A stretch of DNA of 64,000 nt, taken from the NCBI GenBank assembly GCA_965248635.1, contig OZ252114.1, positions 2,976,001 through 3,040,000 on the forward strand. The letters run 5' to 3'. The notes beneath the pieces were generated by a model. That model saw only the letters and a list, made by a program, of their open reading frames with translations, was not told where the DNA came from and ran no database searches. Below are positions 7,231 to 16,589 of the stretch, piece after piece. Both the position numbers and the translations under genes were made by a program. Position 1 is the stretch's first letter, and every line of letters starts with the position of its first letter. This DNA comes from CBDAPI01 sp965248635 (lineage in GTDB: Bacteria > Acidobacteriota > UBA6911 > RPQK01 > CBDAPI01).

Positions 7231-10014
7231 ATGAATCCAGAGCGTCTCAAGAGAAAAACAACCAGAGCGCGGCAGGGACTAGTCCTGCTCGCTGGCATCA
7301 CACCTGGCGTGGAGCCTGTCCAGTGCTCAGGAGCAAGAGATTCCGCTCCTCTCCAGCCAGCATGACCACAAGTTCATCTTCAATCCTAGAGCTGAGGCGA
7401 CCAGGGAGCCTCACGCCGCAGAGACCATCTTTCAGGGCACTGGGCGCAACCCCGGGTCTGCTGCCCACCCCAACGCCCCGGGCCGGGTCAGGACCGACGC
7501 TCCCGCTCAGCATGAACTGGCCACGGAGTACGGTCGAAGCCCCCGGGGCGAACTGACCGGAAGCCAGCCGGCACCGCTCCTGGTAGCCGGATCCGCGCTT
7601 TCAAGATGTCATTCGTCTCAGCGACGATACAGGCAGCGACGACTTTCCAGTCATCGCCTCCAATCCAGCCAATCGGGAAGAAGTCTGGGTAGCCTGGACC
7701 AGTTACAGAGGGCGGCGCGATGAAATCCACCTGACCCGGCGCGACCCGGACACGGGACAATGGGGAACCTGGAACCTGGTGCCCGGAGTGAGTGGTGACG
7801 TGTGGCGGCCTTCGGTGATCCTGACGGGTGAGCGAGCCTGGATCATGTGGTCCCAGCAGGATCTGTTCGCGGCTAATTTCGATCTCTTTGGGCGCTGGTT
7901 TGATGGCCGCCAATGGGGCCCCCTGGTGCACCTTACCAGCAACCCGGAAGGGGACTTCGATCAGACTGTGGCTGTGGATGGCCAGGGGCGACCTCCATCT
8001 GGCCTGGCAGAGCTTCCGAGAGGGTCAGTCGGAGATTTTCTACCGTCGACACGACCTGGCCGGCTGGGGCCCTGAGGTGCAGGTTTCGAAGAGTCCAGCT
8101 AACGACTGGGCGCCTTCGCTGGCCGTGGACTCTCGGGGAACCGCCTGGGTGGCGTGGGACACCTACCGGGAAGGGAACTACGACGTGGTCCTGAAGCCGG
8201 TCCTGGACGCAAGACCCGGGAAACTGCAGGTCGTGGCTGGCTCCGGACAATTCGAAGCACGGCCCAGTCTTCTGGTAGATCGGGAGGATCGGGTTTGGGT
8301 GGCTTACGAAGTCGGAGAATACGGCTGGGGAAAGGACCAGGGGCTGCTGGTCGATCCGAATCGAACCCCGGGAGCCATGCTCAATCTCCACCGTCAGGTC
8401 AAGGTTCGTGTGATGGGGCGACCGGTCCGTGAGGCCGAGCCCGAGATCGCCTCCCTCTTTCCTCCCCGGCGCTGGAAAGTTTTCGTCCGGACCGATCGAC
8501 CTCACTTGAGCCACCCGCTTCTGTGGATGAATGGAAACGGGCGGATTCATCTGGCAGTCCGGAAGCTGGAGAGGCCCGAGAACGGAAGCGAATACTGGCG
8601 GCCGTATCTCCTGACCATGACCCAGGGTGGGTGGAGCAGTCCAGTAGCGTTCCCCTACAGCGTGGGACGGAGCGCGATGTATGGCGCTGCGGCACCGGCC
8701 CCTGGATCCGGTCTGTGGGTGAGCTGGGCTCGGGATCATTTTCCCACCTTCCGCAGTGCCGTGATTCCCCCGGCAGAGACGATGATCGAGAATGTCTATG
8801 CGGCCCGTTTTGTTTCTGAGGAAGGGAGGGGAGTCCGGCTTGGAGACCCCTTTGAGGCGGCGTTCCAGGTCCGGGAAGCGGGACACGAGAGCGAAGACGA
8901 CGATGTCCGGCGCATCCGCGACTGGCGGACCCTGGTCAGAGGAAAGAGCTTACAGATTCTCCGCGGCGATACCCATCGTCATACGGAGTTTTCGCTGGAT
9001 CTGCGTGGTGTACCGGACGGATCCGTACTCGACTTCTATCGCTATATGCTGGACGCGGCCTCAATGGACTTCGGGCTCATCAGCGATCATCAGTACGGGG
9101 CCGACCGGGAGTACTGGTGGTGGCTGGAAGAGAAACTGGCCGACTTGTTCCACTCTCCGACCGGCTATATTCCGCTCTTCGGATACGAGCGCTCGGTGAG
9201 CTTCCCCAACGGGCACCGGAACGTCGTTCGGTCCAGGCGGGGGATTCGAGCACTGCCCTTCTTTCAGCAGGTCACAGATGCCTTCCGGCGGCACAATGCT
9301 GTCTGGGGAGACCTGCTTTCCCAGGATACCCGGCTTCTCTACGAGCATGTCCGGCTAACCGGCGGCGTCACCATTCCGCACACCAGTGCCACCAACATGG
9401 GGACGGACTGGCGGGACCACGATCCCGAAGTGGAGACGCTGGTCGAGATCTTCCAGGGTGATCGCCACAGCTACGAGGCGGCGGGAACTCCGTTGTCTGA
9501 CCAAAAGGATCTCTGGGAGGAGGACCAGCCGCCCGCTATCCGATCCGAAGGCTATGTTGCGAATGCCTGGAAGAAGGGCTATCGACTGGGAGTCATTGCC
9601 AGTTCCGACCATGTGTCGACGCATATCTCCTACGCCATGGTCTGGACTGAAGAGAGAAGTCGCGAGGGCATTCTGGAGGCCATGAAGAGCCGCAGAACCT
9701 ACGCGGCCACGGACAACATCATTCTTGAATTTCGAATCGGGGAACACTTCATGGGAGAGGAGTTCACTGCCTATGAGGTGGATCCACTCAGCATCCGAGC
9801 AGTCGGAACCCGGCCTTTTTCCGAAATCGAGATCCTCCGCAACACACACTCGATTTACCGGCAGGAATTGAAGAGTAGGGAAATAGATCTCACCTATCAG
9901 GATCTAATCCCCGAAGCCGACCTGAACTACTACTATGTACGGGTGCGGCAGGAAGATGGCCAGACTGCATGGAGCTCTCCCATCTGGGTCAATCTGGTGA
10001 CCAGCAACCGGTAA
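7231..10014 (+). pseudogene. Secreted beta-propeller/PHP-like (DUF3604-type) protein with three frameshifts
   Basis: The largest uninterrupted part (about 7990-10014) holds propeller-like repeats (ANDWAPSLAVDSRGTAWVAWDTY, ARPSLLVDREDRVWVAYE) and then a PHP-like metallo-domain: LRGDTHRHTEFSLD supplies the HxH motif, with DFGLISDHQYG, GGVTIPHTSA and GVIASSDHVS as further metal ligands. The reading continues upstream in other frames: 7588-7988 (FQDVIRLSDDTGSDDF, VWVAWTSYRG), 7304-7600 (LAWSLSSAQEQEIPLLS) and 7231-7300 (start MNPERLKRKTTRARQGL, a signal peptide beginning). Each step is a shift of +1. The intact protein would be about 920 residues, exported, possibly a metal-dependent phosphoesterase or hydrolase. 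As it stands it is probably not made. Confidence 0.75.
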
Positions 10015-10086
10015 ACGGAAAACCGGGAACCAACCAGCATCGGTCAGCGTTATACTTCAGTGAAGGATCCAGAAAGGGGACCAGAC

Positions 10087-10671
10087 ATGGGACGGCCCGA
10101 GTCGCGAGACAAGTTTCATCCCCCGACCCTTGAATTCGAAGAAGAGCTGGACGAGAAAGAGTTGTTCGAACGTGCCATGGAAGGCGTCCGACCGCTAGCC
10201 GGGCAGCAGAGGGTGATCCCCCCGGCCGCCAGGCGGGGCAAGCTGGAGCCGGTGAATCCCTCCGATCTGATGGAAGAGGCACTCGAGGACGTGAAGGAGT
10301 TCGAGTGGCCCTTTGCTCCAGGCTATGTGGAGGGTGGGGACCTGCAGTGGAACCGGCGACTGCTGCGTCGGCTTCGCAAAGGTCAGTTCACAGTACAGGC
10401 CGAACTGGATCTGCACGGCTACAGCCAGCAGGAAGCTCGGCGGGAACTGCACCGGTTTCTCGAAGAATGTGTCAGTCGAGGTCTGAGCTGTGTACGGATC
10501 ATCCATGGACTGGGTCATCATTCACCGAACCAGACCCCGGTCCTCAAAAAGCGCCTTCCTGAATGGCTACTCTGGAGGCAGAACGCTCAGTTTGTGGCGG
10601 CGTTCACATCAGCCCCGGCTCTGGATGGAGGAGGGGGAGCTCTCTATGTGCTTCTCCGCAAGAAGAGGTAG
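10087..10671 (+). CDS. Smr-domain protein
   Basis: This 195-residue protein has an acidic N-terminal half without a recognised fold and a C-terminal Smr domain: AELDLHGYSQQEARRELHRFL carries the DLHG motif and VRIIHGLGHHSP the HGxG-type motif, ending in GGGGALYVLLRK. Smr domains nick or bind nucleic acids. Stand-alone bacterial members of this shape have been linked to mRNA cleavage at stalled ribosomes and to DNA processing. The start at 10087 is preceded by GAAAGGGGACC. An earlier in-frame start at 10060 lacks a ribosome-binding site. Confidence 0.82.
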   Translation: MGRPESRDKFHPPTLEFEEELDEKELFERAMEGVRPLAGQQRVIPPAARRGKLEPVNPSDLMEEALEDVKEFEWPFAPGYVEGGDLQWNRRLLRRLRKGQFTVQAELDLHGYSQQEARRELHRFLEECVSRGLSCVRIIHGLGHHSPNQTPVLKKRLPEWLLWRQNAQFVAAFTSAPALDGGGGALYVLLRKKR

Positions 10672-10754
10672 GCTCGGCCCCGGTAGTCCTGCCATCTCCT
10701 GAAGCTCGGCACGCCAGTAAGACGCTCCCTGTGTCTTGAATTTGCGATCTGGAG

Positions 10755-11018
10755 TCATTCCTGTGTGAGCTTCATTTCGTTTTTCAGGAAATCCTTGATC
10801 CTCTCGGCCAGCTTGAGGGGGATTTCGACGGGGCGGTCGCGGAGCTTCTGGCTCAGCTGAGAACAGGAGCGATAAGTATTCAGGAAGTGTACACAGGGCG
10901 GGCAGTCGGCCAGATGCTCTTCCAGACGCCGAGCGGTTTCGGGATCGAGATTGAAATCCAGAAAATCATCCAGAAGCTGGGTGCATTCTCGACAGGTCAC
11001 ATATTCGTCCATGCTCAT
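10755..11018 (-). CDS. Zinc-finger anti-sigma factor
   Basis: The 87-residue protein carries the ZAS pattern typical of anti-sigma factors: C-x2-C near residues 9-12 (CRECTQLLDDFLD) and H-x3-C-x2-C near 35-42 (EEHLADCPPC). It has no membrane segment, so it is a soluble type that could sense redox or zinc state in the cytoplasm. It starts inside the stop of the sigma factor gene (11015-11018 overlap), which implies translational coupling and matched amounts. Its partner is almost certainly that sigma factor. Confidence 0.85.
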   Translation of the reverse strand: MSMDEYVTCRECTQLLDDFLDFNLDPETARRLEEHLADCPPCVHFLNTYRSCSQLSQKLRDRPVEIPLKLAERIKDFLKNEMKLTQE

Positions 11019-11614
11019 CGCCCCTCGAAGTAGGTAGAAAGTTTCTCTCGAACGAAAAGCCGAGCTCGGTGGATGCGAGTCTTCGTGGTTGCCTCCTTCA
11101 GATCGAGCAGGGTTGCAATCTCCCGGATGGAGTATCCCTCCACATCCCGGAGTACGAGCGGTATCCGGTACTCATAAGGAAGCGACTGAATGGCATCATA
11201 GAGCCGCTGAGACAACTCACTATTGAGAGCTATCGATTCGGGATCGACCGGCCAGTCATTGATCAGAGTCTTGTGGTACCCGTCCCGGTTGAACTGGGGA
11301 AGCTCGTCTTCCATCTGCACTTCCCGCTCTCGCACGGTCCGGTGTTTTCGGAGCCACATGATGCAGTTGTTAATGGCAATGCGCTTCATCCAGGGCCATA
11401 GATGACTTTCTTCGCGAAAGGTTCCGATTTTCCGGACTACCTTGAGCAGCGTTTCCTGGAGGACTTCTTCGGCGTCGGCAGGATCTTTGAGGTAGTTGAG
11501 AATAACTCCGAACAGTGGCTTGGAATAGCGATTGACAAAATCATCAATGGCCAGGGCGTCTTGAGCCTTGAGCCCGTCAATGATGGACCGCTCGTCGGTG
11601 GCTGATGCCTTCAT
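11015..11614 (-). CDS. ECF RNA polymerase sigma factor
   Basis: Region 2 is visible at residues 25-95 (FGVILNYLKDPADAEEVLQETLLKV, then WPWMKRIAINNCIMWLRK), for core binding and -10 recognition. Region 4 is at 135-195 (AIQSLPYEYRIPLVLRDVEGYSIREIATLLDL, then TTKTRIHRAR), the HTH that reads the -35 element. Length (199 aa) and the missing region 3 fit RpoE-like ECF factors. It is followed by its anti-sigma gene. The intergenic space to the M16 gene is only 61 bp and divergent, so autoregulation could also affect that operon (inference). Confidence 0.92.
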   Translation of the reverse strand: MKASATDERSIIDGLKAQDALAIDDFVNRYSKPLFGVILNYLKDPADAEEVLQETLLKVVRKIGTFREESHLWPWMKRIAINNCIMWLRKHRTVREREVQMEDELPQFNRDGYHKTLINDWPVDPESIALNSELSQRLYDAIQSLPYEYRIPLVLRDVEGYSIREIATLLDLKEATTKTRIHRARLFVREKLSTYFEGR

Positions 11615-11675
11615 GATATGATCCAGTCGATCCTACTTAAGCACACAAGGGACTGCCAAGCAAGACAGCCACACA

Positions 11676-14435
11676 ATGGATCCCTGCCGGACGCGCATCC
11701 CCGCCCTGATCAAAAAGGTAGTTGCCTCAGGAGCTCTTCTCATCTTTTTGGGACCGGTTCTGTGCCTTGACTCCCGGGCGATGGGGTCCTCAAATCAAGG
11801 GCAGGAGATTCCAGACTTCTATCGTCAGTTTGTGCGGAGGGAAAACGTCGGCACCTCGGCTCGGGCGGAGTTGCGTAACGGCCTCAAAGTCATTGTCGAA
11901 GAATATGCGGTTCGCCCCGTTGCCGCCGTCACCGTAGTCGTCGGGACAGGGTACGCAGACGAAGACGCCTCCAGTCTGGGAGCCGCCTCTGCGCTGGCCT
12001 GGTGGATTCGCCTTCACTCTGCGCTGGCTGAGAAGATCGCAGAGGAGGGAGGCCAACTGGAATCAGAAGCGTCTGCCCGGCAAACGCTTTTCACCGTTGT
12101 CCTGCCTGCTGCGAACCTGCTGTCGGCCCTGGACATTCTGGCCGGCCTGGTGGACTCCTCTTTACTCAAGGAGGTTTCCCTGGATCAAATCCGAGTTCCG
12201 GCCACGACCGGCAGAGGACACGAAGACTGGCTCACTTTTCAGGGTGCTGAAAGGAGACTCTGGGAACTGGTCAATCCGGAGTTCGGATCACGGGTCGCAG
12301 CCCTGGAAATCGCGAAGGTCCCCGTCCTGGGAACCGACCTGAAATCTGAGTCCCTGGCCCAGTTTCATCGAGACCACTATCAACCCGGCAACCTGAGCAT
12401 CATTGTCTCCGGGGGGATCGTGCGAGAGCGGATACTGGCCAGGATCGGCGAGCTCTTTGCCAGGCTGGGGAATACAACGGTGGCCGCTTCCCCTGCAACC
12501 GCATCTGTAGAGCAACGGCGCTTTCGCTATGAGTACCGGCGCGAGGAGAAGGTCCCCCTGCAATGCCTGTTCGGCTATCGGGTTCCGGGGCGCGCACATC
12601 CGGACATGCCGGTTCTGCAACTGGTTCAGGCTGCCCTCTCGGGATCCCGAGGGCTACTGGTTTACCACCTGGTCCAAAAGGGACTCGCTTTCAATGCAGA
12701 CGTCAGGCGCTGGCCTTCGGCTCAGGGAGGACTCTTTGCCATACTGCTCTTTCCTAATGGGGAGAAGATCGACGAGGCAGAAGTCCGGCTTCTGGCATTG
12801 CTCCGTTCGATTTCTGAGAATGGCCTTGAGCCACACGATCTCGTACGCGCCAAAGCGCAGCTGGTCCGACAATACATGGCCCGGCTGAGAAGCCACCAGG
12901 AACGAGCACGGATTCTCTCCGCTCAGGCCCGCGAAGAGAACTGGTCAGATCTCAACGAATGGCCTCGTCGTGTCTCCATGCTGACGAATAAGCAGGTCAA
13001 GAGAGTCGCGAGCCGCTACCTGAGCCGCGATAACCTGAGTCTTCTGGAGTCTTTTCCTGCCTCCGGCCCCCTCAGGCAATTCACCACGGAATCGCTGGCC
13101 GAAACACTGGGCCTGCTGGTTCCCGTAGCCGTAGCAGAAGTGCAGAGAGACCAGCAAGTACGCTGGGATGGGCCGGCCGCCAGCTTCAAGATCGCAAAGA
13201 TCCCCCAGCGCAAGCAGGGATCCTCCCTGAAGAGGACATCCGTCCTCAGAGGCCCTAAGATTTTTGAGGAAGAGGAGCACACCTGTCCACTCATCGACAT
13301 TGGCGTTTTCTTTCCCGGCGGAAGAGTTCAAGAAACGGAGGCGAACCAGGGACTGACGGAGCTCATGCTTCGCTCGCTGGTCACGGGCACGGCGGAAGGC
13401 AGTAACTGGAGGACCTGGGAGGCTCTGGAGGAACAGGGGACGGCCATTGAGATCGTTAATGAGCCCGACTTTTTCGGCTTCCGTCTCCAGCTCTTAAGCC
13501 AGCATCTCCAGGACACTGTGGCCGAGTTTACTCGATGGCTGCGGGCCGGCCGCATTACATCCGAGCAAATTACTGCATCCCGCCAGGTCCTGTCGATCCT
13601 GCGGCAAGGAGAGCAGAGAGACCTCTTCTCGGCGGGCCGTCTGGCCATCCGCAAACAGCTATTTCCCGGGCATGGATACGGCATGAGCCGCTTTGGGGAT
13701 GAGAAGAGCCTTGCCAGCCTCGATCTGGAGGCCGTCCAACAGTGGTACGCGGATCTGATGAAGGGTGTCCATCCGCTGATTGTCCTCTACGGAGATGTGG
13801 AGGGCACCGCTTTTCTGCCCGATCTGATTCCTCTTCTCAGCAGTTCCAAGTATCGGTATCGGAGCAAAGAAGACCACCCGACTCCCACACAGCAGAGCCG
13901 TCCTCGTTTACTTCAGATCGGTGAAAACTGGATTTTCGGCGGTGTTCCCGGCCCGGCCCAGGGGACCCGGGCCGACTGGACTCTGGACGTGCTGGGTAAT
14001 CTTCTGAGATTGAAGCGGTTCCGCCCCGACAAGCCCGGGCAGGAACAACTCCCCACTCATATCAAATCGCAGCGAGATGCCCTCTTTGAGGCGGGAGTCC
14101 TGTTTTTTGGCAGGCCAAGCCCGTCCTCGGAATCGGAAAGGCGAGACTTTTTCCGGCAACTGGCGGGTTTGGGTCAGACCCGGGTCACCGAGCAGGACGT
14201 TCGAAACAGCATCGTTCTCACCATCACCGACTATCATCGACAGCGGGGTAGCGGACCGGATTACCTGCTGGACCTGGCCCGGCACCTGCTGGCCGGCGAG
14301 AAAACTGACTACCAGCGTGAGTACCTGACTACCATCCGATCTCTGCAGGCCGACGACCTGCGGGTGGCAGCAGCGCGCTTCCTGGGCCCCCTTGCTCACT
14401 TCAGCACGCCAGTAGATAATCCGGGGCAGCAATGA
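11676..14435 (+). CDS. M16 (insulinase-like) peptidase homologue without the zinc motif
   Basis: The 919-residue protein starts with a signal peptide (VVASGALLIFLGPVLCL) and has two tandem M16 modules, roughly residues 60-490 and 530-910. Family landmarks are present: ELRNGLKVIVEEYAVRPVAAVTVVVGTGYADED, SLAQFHRDHYQPGNLSIIVSG, and ISENGLEPHDLVRAKAQL. Where active enzymes have HxxEH the first module reads SALAWWIRLHS and the second QGLTELMLRS, so neither can bind zinc in the usual way. It is best called a pseudopeptidase, perhaps a partner subunit or chaperone-like protein in the periplasm. The 3' end overlaps manC by ATGA (14432-14435), so it is part of that operon. Confidence 0.8.
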   Translation: MDPCRTRIPALIKKVVASGALLIFLGPVLCLDSRAMGSSNQGQEIPDFYRQFVRRENVGTSARAELRNGLKVIVEEYAVRPVAAVTVVVGTGYADEDASSLGAASALAWWIRLHSALAEKIAEEGGQLESEASARQTLFTVVLPAANLLSALDILAGLVDSSLLKEVSLDQIRVPATTGRGHEDWLTFQGAERRLWELVNPEFGSRVAALEIAKVPVLGTDLKSESLAQFHRDHYQPGNLSIIVSGGIVRERILARIGELFARLGNTTVAASPATASVEQRRFRYEYRREEKVPLQCLFGYRVPGRAHPDMPVLQLVQAALSGSRGLLVYHLVQKGLAFNADVRRWPSAQGGLFAILLFPNGEKIDEAEVRLLALLRSISENGLEPHDLVRAKAQLVRQYMARLRSHQERARILSAQAREENWSDLNEWPRRVSMLTNKQVKRVASRYLSRDNLSLLESFPASGPLRQFTTESLAETLGLLVPVAVAEVQRDQQVRWDGPAASFKIAKIPQRKQGSSLKRTSVLRGPKIFEEEEHTCPLIDIGVFFPGGRVQETEANQGLTELMLRSLVTGTAEGSNWRTWEALEEQGTAIEIVNEPDFFGFRLQLLSQHLQDTVAEFTRWLRAGRITSEQITASRQVLSILRQGEQRDLFSAGRLAIRKQLFPGHGYGMSRFGDEKSLASLDLEAVQQWYADLMKGVHPLIVLYGDVEGTAFLPDLIPLLSSSKYRYRSKEDHPTPTQQSRPRLLQIGENWIFGGVPGPAQGTRADWTLDVLGNLLRLKRFRPDKPGQEQLPTHIKSQRDALFEAGVLFFGRPSPSSESERRDFFRQLAGLGQTRVTEQDVRNSIVLTITDYHRQRGSGPDYLLDLARHLLAGEKTDYQREYLTTIRSLQADDLRVAAARFLGPLAHFSTPVDNPGQQ

Positions 14436-15481
14436 AAGCCGTCATCATGAGCGGCGGGCGAGGAACCCGATTCTGGCCTGCAAGCCGCTCCCGAAAGCCG
14501 AAGCAGTTTCTCCCTATCACCGACCGGAAAACGTTGCTCCAGCAGACCTTCGACAGGCTCTTGCCGCTGCTCTCGCGGCGAGATATTTTCTTTGTCTGCA
14601 GTCCCGAGTACGCCAGGATCGTGCACCGGCAGATTCCGGATCTGGCTGATGAGCAACTCATCCTTGAACCGGCATCGAGAAACACAGCACCCTGTATCGG
14701 GCTGGCTGCTCAGTACCTGGCCGAACACTTTCCTGATGAGGTGATGGCGGTCCTTCCAGCCGACCACGTGATCGGGGACATCGATACCTTCCACCGGGCC
14801 TTGGAAGCCGCTGAATCACTGGCCCGGAAAGACTGGCTGGTGACCTTCGGGCTCGAGCCGACGCGGCCGGCGACCGGTTACGGCTACATTGAGAGAGAAA
14901 ACGATCTGGGTGTTTTCTCCGACTTTCAGGCCTATTCCGTGCGACGTTTTACCGAGAAGCCGGATCTCGAGACCGCCCGGGAGTACGTGCAGGGCGGACA
15001 GCACTACTGGAACAGCGGCATGTTTGTGTGGCGGACTTCTTCGATTCTGGAGGCGATCGCGGCCTCCCAACCCGATCTTTCCTCGGTCCTGCAGGAAGTC
15101 AACCACAGTAAAGAGGACCCGGCCCGGGCAACTCGACTCTTTGAAGGGCTGAGCAGCCTCTCCATCGATTATGCCGTAATGGAACACGCCAGCCGCGTGG
15201 CAGTCATTCCGGCCCGCCTGCAGTGGGATGATGTGGGAGACTGGAGATCCCTCTTCGATCACTTGCCCGGCGACCAGGAAGGGAATCACAGCAATACGGA
15301 TGTGGCAACTCTGGACGCTCGAAACTGTCTTGCCTACAGCCGGGACGGAAAACTGGTCGCCTTGCTGGGTGTAAAGGACCTGGTCGTCGTGGACACGGCC
15401 GATGCCCTTCTGGTCTGCGATCGAAAACGAACTCAAGAAGTTAAGCAATTACTTAATATCATTGATGATAAACTACTGTAA
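14432..15481 (+). CDS. manC: Mannose-1-phosphate guanylyltransferase
   Basis: It makes GDP-mannose from GTP and mannose-1-phosphate. The signature loop MSGGRGTRFWPASR, with KPKQFL next to it, opens the protein. RNTAPCIGLAA, LPADHVIGD, GYGYIE, RFTEKPDLETA and YYWNSGMFVW follow in the order of the family. At 349 residues it is the short form without the C-terminal isomerase domain of bifunctional ManC/AlgA. That gap is filled by the isomerase gene directly downstream. Translation is coupled to the upstream M16 gene by a 4-base overlap. Confidence 0.93.
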   Translation: MKAVIMSGGRGTRFWPASRSRKPKQFLPITDRKTLLQQTFDRLLPLLSRRDIFFVCSPEYARIVHRQIPDLADEQLILEPASRNTAPCIGLAAQYLAEHFPDEVMAVLPADHVIGDIDTFHRALEAAESLARKDWLVTFGLEPTRPATGYGYIERENDLGVFSDFQAYSVRRFTEKPDLETAREYVQGGQHYWNSGMFVWRTSSILEAIAASQPDLSSVLQEVNHSKEDPARATRLFEGLSSLSIDYAVMEHASRVAVIPARLQWDDVGDWRSLFDHLPGDQEGNHSNTDVATLDARNCLAYSRDGKLVALLGVKDLVVVDTADALLVCDRKRTQEVKQLLNIIDDKLL

Positions 15482-15498
15482 TAAAACTACTAATATCG

Positions 15499-16572
15499 AT
15501 GGATGACTTGTCCCGCCTGGATAACCCGGATCTGATCAAGGGGATCGATTCCGGGAACATCTTCTCCTACCTGCACCGTTTTGATCGACAGGTCGCTCAA
15601 GCCCTGACACTCTCAGAGCAGCTCGATCCTGAGCAGTGGATGGTTCAGGGGGTTCCGCCCGGGCAGATCTTGGTCTCGGGAATGGGTGGCTCGGCGATTG
15701 GCGGTGACCTGGTTCGAGACTTGCTGGGTCCGGATCTCGGGGTCCCGCTCCTGGTGAACCGGAGCTATTCCTTGCCCTTTGTTGACTCCAAAACGCTGGT
15801 CGTCCTGTGCAGCTATTCGGGTAACACAGCGGAAACTCTCTCCTGTTTTTCCCAGGCTCGAGAAGCCGGAGCCAGGATCCTCTCGATCACTTCAGGGGGG
15901 CAGCTGCTGGAAGCAAGTCGACGCTACGGAACCCCCGCCGTGGTCATACCCGGAGGTTATCCGCCTCGTTGTGCCATCGGGTTTACCTCTGTCCTGCTGC
16001 TGAGTCTGCTGGCGAGGCTGCGTCTGGCACCGGATCTCGATGTCGCCGGATGGGGGTCCTGGCTTGAGGCCCGGGCCAAGGCACTGGGACCGGAGATTCC
16101 GGTCCGGGAGAACTCTGCCAAGCAGCTGGCAGAACGATTGCGGGGCTGCATTCTATTGATCTATGGCAGCCAGGGTCGGCTGGGGTCGGTAGCCAGAAGG
16201 TGGGCCGGGCAGTTTGCCGAAAACGGAAAACAATTCGCCCACTTCAGCGTGATCCCGGAGATGAATCACAATGAACTGGTCGGTTGGAAGCATCCTGAGA
16301 AACCGCTGAGCCGGCTGGCGGCGATCTTTCTGCGGGATCACGCGGAGCATCAGGAGGTCTCCAGGCGGTTTCAATTGAGCGTCGAACTGGTTCGGGAACG
16401 GGCGGGACACTGCGAGGAAGTCTGGTCGAGCGGATCGAGCTGGCCGGAGAGACTGTGGTCACTGGTTTTGCTGGGTGACTTCGCCAGTGTGTACACGGGA
16501 ATCCTGAATCGCGAGGATCCCACGCCCGTCGAAGTGATTGAAGAATTCAAGCGCCGCTTGAAAGAGGAGTAA
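15499..16572 (+). CDS. Bifunctional phosphoglucose/phosphomannose isomerase
   Basis: Two SIS domains are visible: residues 40-180 with the sugar-phosphate loop VSGMGGSAIGGDLVRD and VVLCSYSGNTAETLS, and 200-355 with PEMNHNELVGWKHP, the active-site histidine region of this class. The C-terminal part matches the PGI/PMI type found in archaea and in several bacterial phyla, and not the large classical PGI. It interconverts glucose-6-P, fructose-6-P and mannose-6-P and so links glycolysis to the manC and mutase products on both sides. It starts 17 bases after manC. Confidence 0.88.
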   Translation: MDDLSRLDNPDLIKGIDSGNIFSYLHRFDRQVAQALTLSEQLDPEQWMVQGVPPGQILVSGMGGSAIGGDLVRDLLGPDLGVPLLVNRSYSLPFVDSKTLVVLCSYSGNTAETLSCFSQAREAGARILSITSGGQLLEASRRYGTPAVVIPGGYPPRCAIGFTSVLLLSLLARLRLAPDLDVAGWGSWLEARAKALGPEIPVRENSAKQLAERLRGCILLIYGSQGRLGSVARRWAGQFAENGKQFAHFSVIPEMNHNELVGWKHPEKPLSRLAAIFLRDHAEHQEVSRRFQLSVELVRERAGHCEEVWSSGSSWPERLWSLVLLGDFASVYTGILNREDPTPVEVIEEFKRRLKEE

Positions 16573-16589
16573 ATAGGAGACTGCTGCGG

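Noticed and set aside
7933..8886. Long minus-strand frame of 317 codons
   Set aside because: Antisense to the propeller repeats of the PHP-like protein, low-complexity Pro/Arg/Gly composition, typical shadow in GC-rich DNA.
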